DNA of 64,000 nucleotides from assembly GCF_008704935.1 (NCBI RefSeq), contig NZ_CP023692.1, positions 2,799,001-2,863,000 of the forward strand, written 5' to 3'. How positions within the stretch are numbered: position 1 is the stretch's first letter; each line of letters starts with the position of its first letter. Below, in pieces: positions 62,491-64,000 of this stretch. The position numbers were made by a program, and so were the translations under genes. The DNA is from Streptomyces vinaceus. GTDB lineage: Bacteria > Actinomycetota > Actinomycetes > Streptomycetales > Streptomycetaceae. The notes beneath the pieces were generated by a model. That model did not search any database, was not told the DNA's origin, and worked only from the letters and a program-made list of their open reading frames with translations.

Positions 62491-63501
62491 ATGCTCGCCT
62501 TCGTCCCCGCCGCGCTGTTTTTCGTCCTCTTCTGCGTGAGTGTGCGGGAGGACCGCCGGCGCTTCCGGAACGCGGTCCTCCTGGGCCTCACCCTCATGTG
62601 CGGGTCGATCGGCCTGCTGTTCCAGATACCCGGACTGCCGTCCCCACTGGACGCGATCGCGGTCCTGCTGGTGCTGGTCGTGCCGACCCTCGGCACGCTC
62701 GTCCTCGGCGGCTACCTGATCCGCAACGGCCTGACGATGCTCCGCAAGGAGGGCCGCAGTCCGACCAACATGCTGTCCATGGCGGCGGGGCTGGGCATCT
62801 TCGCGCTGATCGCGCTGGTCCTCGGGGTGGCGGGGCGGGGCTCCCGGACCCTGGACACGGTGGTGGCGGGCCTCGTCATGCTCGTCGGTTACGTCTCCTT
62901 CCTCTTCCTCTGCTTCCTCGCCTACGCCTTCCTGTACGGGCGGATCACGGTGCGCGGGGACGTCGACTACGTGGTGATGCTGGGCTCCGGGCTGATCTGC
63001 GGCGAGCGGGTGCCGCCGCTGCTGGCGTCCCGGCTGGAGAAGGGCCGGCAGATCCACGCCGCCCAGGTGGCCCGGGGCGGGCGGACCCCGCTGCTGCTGG
63101 TCTCGGGCGGGCAGGGGTCGGACGAGAAGCTCTCGGAGGCCCGGGCGATGGCCGACTGGCTGATCGCGCGGGGCGTCCCGGAGGAGCAGATCCGGCTGGA
63201 GGACCGCTCGGCCACGACGAAGGAGAACCTCGCCTTCAGCCGCACGATCATGGCCGGTGCGGACCCCGGCTACCGGTGCGTGGTCGTCACCAACAACTTC
63301 CACGCCTTCCGGGCCGCGATGACGGCCCGCGCGGCCGGGGTCAACGGCCAGGTGCTCGGCTCCCCGACGGCCACGTACTACTGGCCGAGCGCCACCCTGC
63401 GCGAGTTCGTCGCGGTGTTCTGGGAGCACAGGACCGTGAACCTGAGCATCTGCGCCGCGATAGCGGCCGTGACGGCCTTGGCGGCGGTCGCCACGGCTTA
63501 G
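62491..63501 (+). CDS. YdcF/SanA-like DUF218 membrane protein
   Basis: The 336-residue protein has about five N-terminal TM helices, then a cytoplasmic or extracytoplasmic DUF218 Rossmann-like domain: DYVVMLGSGLICGERVPPLLASRLEKGRQIHAAQ, LLLVSGGQGSDEKLSEARAMADWLIARGVPEEQIRLEDRSATTKENLAFSR, CVVVTNNFHAFRAAMTARAAG. A C-terminal TM ends it. Relatives (ElyC, SanA) affect cell-envelope polysaccharide or vancomycin tolerance. ATG 62482 (MGGMLAF) is also possible. It follows D-aminoacylase by about 25 bp but is probably functionally separate. Confidence 0.85.
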   Translation: MLAFVPAALFFVLFCVSVREDRRRFRNAVLLGLTLMCGSIGLLFQIPGLPSPLDAIAVLLVLVVPTLGTLVLGGYLIRNGLTMLRKEGRSPTNMLSMAAGLGIFALIALVLGVAGRGSRTLDTVVAGLVMLVGYVSFLFLCFLAYAFLYGRITVRGDVDYVVMLGSGLICGERVPPLLASRLEKGRQIHAAQVARGGRTPLLLVSGGQGSDEKLSEARAMADWLIARGVPEEQIRLEDRSATTKENLAFSRTIMAGADPGYRCVVVTNNFHAFRAAMTARAAGVNGQVLGSPTATYYWPSATLREFVAVFWEHRTVNLSICAAIAAVTALAAVATA

Positions 63502-63526
63502 GCCGTTCAGGCCGTGTCTTCGGGGG

Positions 63527-63898
63527 TGCGGGGCCGCGCGCGGGGGCGGCGGTCCAGTAGCCGACCTCCGCGGACGCGGCTCCGGGGGCGGCGCCCTTGA
63601 GGACGACCTGGCCCAGGATCCGCCCCCCGTCCCCCACGGCCACGGCCTCCCGGCCCGCCCCGGACTACACGACGGCGAAGGCGAAGCGGCTGCCCGTCTC
63701 CCATCCCTCCTGCTGCTCGCGGACCCACCGCGCCGCGCTCGCCTCGTCGCGGACGTCGGCGCGGGCCCAGCGGCGCAGGGCCTCGTCCCGGTACGCCTCC
63801 ACCAGGTCGGCGGCGTCGGACGGCCGCCACCGGCGCAGCAGGAGGGCGGGGGCGGTCGGCGTGGCGGCGGCCTCCAGCCGCGGAACGATCTCGTCCAT
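63527..63898 (-). pseudogene. Decayed GNAT-family acetyltransferase
   Basis: From ATG 63898 the frame reads a normal GNAT start (LLLRRWRPSDAADLVEAYRDEALRRWARADVRDEASAARWVREQQEGWETGSRFAFAVV) and then hits TAG at 63667-63665. The same frame continues beyond it with an equally good GNAT middle (REAVAVGDGGRILGQVVLKGAAPGAASAEVGYWTAAPARG), but the acetyl-CoA-binding second half is missing, replaced by a Pro/Arg-rich run-out into the end of the YdcF gene. It thus has both a nonsense mutation and a 3' truncation, and cannot encode an active enzyme. Confidence 0.75.
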
Positions 63899-63928
63899 GG
63901 GCCGAGGGTAGGGGTCCGAAGTGCGTTC

Positions 63929-64000
63929 ATGGCGATGCCGCCGGAGGATGAGGGGACCGGGGGCCAGGAAACCGGGGGCGATTGCGAGGAGGTATCCCGA
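63929..64000 (+). CDS. Possible 5' end of a gene continuing beyond the window
   Basis: An open frame from ATG 63929 (MAMPPEDEGTGGQETGGD...) runs to the window end without a stop. It diverges from the GNAT remnant. There is no clear ribosome site, and the stretch is too short to recognise a family. Confidence 0.2.
   Translation, partial: MAMPPEDEGTGGQETGGDCEEVSR

Noticed and set aside
60853-63930. A long minus-strand open frame opposite the D-aminoacylase and YdcF genes
   Set aside because: Low-complexity shadow frame; the plus-strand genes have full family signatures.

Overview
The window is high-GC DNA (about 70% or more, with strong third-position G/C bias) from a Streptomyces chromosome, or a very close relative. 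The evidence is a WhiB-like regulator, class I and class II fumarases close together, an oxyR/ahpCD locus, a multidomain GAF/SpoIIE/ATPase phosphatase, two genes with the rare TTA codon, a DasR-type operator in front of a chitinase, a 6C small RNA and a Tad pilus operon of the actinobacterial type. Most of it looks like chromosomal core. I see no insertion sequence, prophage, CRISPR array, rRNA or tRNA.

Region 1 (1-17.8 kb) is housekeeping and central metabolism: the end of xseA with xseB, a RutE-like nitroreductase, a DUF4245 protein, glpX, a WhiB-like gene, a DinB/maleylpyruvate-isomerase-fold protein, a DUF1707/LiaF-like protein, class I fumarase, a small frameshifted gene, a GDPD-family phosphodiesterase, a secreted SGNH hydrolase with a ricin-type lectin domain, class II fumarase, a DUF402 protein, the TTA-containing phosphatase and a class A penicillin-binding protein.

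Region 2 (18-34 kb) holds an SPFH membrane protein coupled to a ribbon-helix-helix protein and preceded by a perfect 16-bp palindrome. It continues with a DUF2079 membrane protein, a PadR-controlled ABC exporter, oxyR divergent from ahpCD, a TTA-containing membrane protein with an AI-2E-type permease, a secreted lytic transglycosylase, a PIN-PhoH ATPase, a cis-prenyltransferase and an aldo/keto reductase. The 6C RNA gene lies on the opposite strand just after the aldo/keto reductase, next to a prepilin peptidase.

Region 3 (34.8-43.6 kb) is accessory: DUF192 and SMI1/KNR4 proteins, an orphan sugar-binding lipoprotein, small secreted or NTF2-like proteins, a polysaccharide deacetylase, and two divergent regulator/target pairs. 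The pairs are TetR with a 14-TM DHA2 exporter, and TetR with a DUF1348 protein; each has clear operator-like inverted repeats.

Region 4 (54.7 to 43.6 kb, minus strand) is a nearly gapless operon for a Tad/Flp pilus. It runs from a zinc-ribbon protein of unknown function through CpaB, CpaE/TadZ, two TadE-like pseudopilins, the TadA ATPase, TadB and TadC, then a histidine kinase and response regulator, the Flp pilin, a TadG-like protein, a lipoprotein and an OmpA-domain protein. The likely pilin-processing peptidase is about 9 kb away, beside the 6C RNA.

Region 5 (54.7-64 kb) has a GH18 chitinase with a DasR box, a secreted M14 carboxypeptidase, and a D-amino-acid catabolic cassette: IclR and RidA diverging from a D-serine-dehydratase-like PLP enzyme and a D-aminoacylase, with overlapping GCAAC/GTTGC palindromes between them. 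It ends with a YdcF-type membrane protein and a decayed GNAT acetyltransferase.
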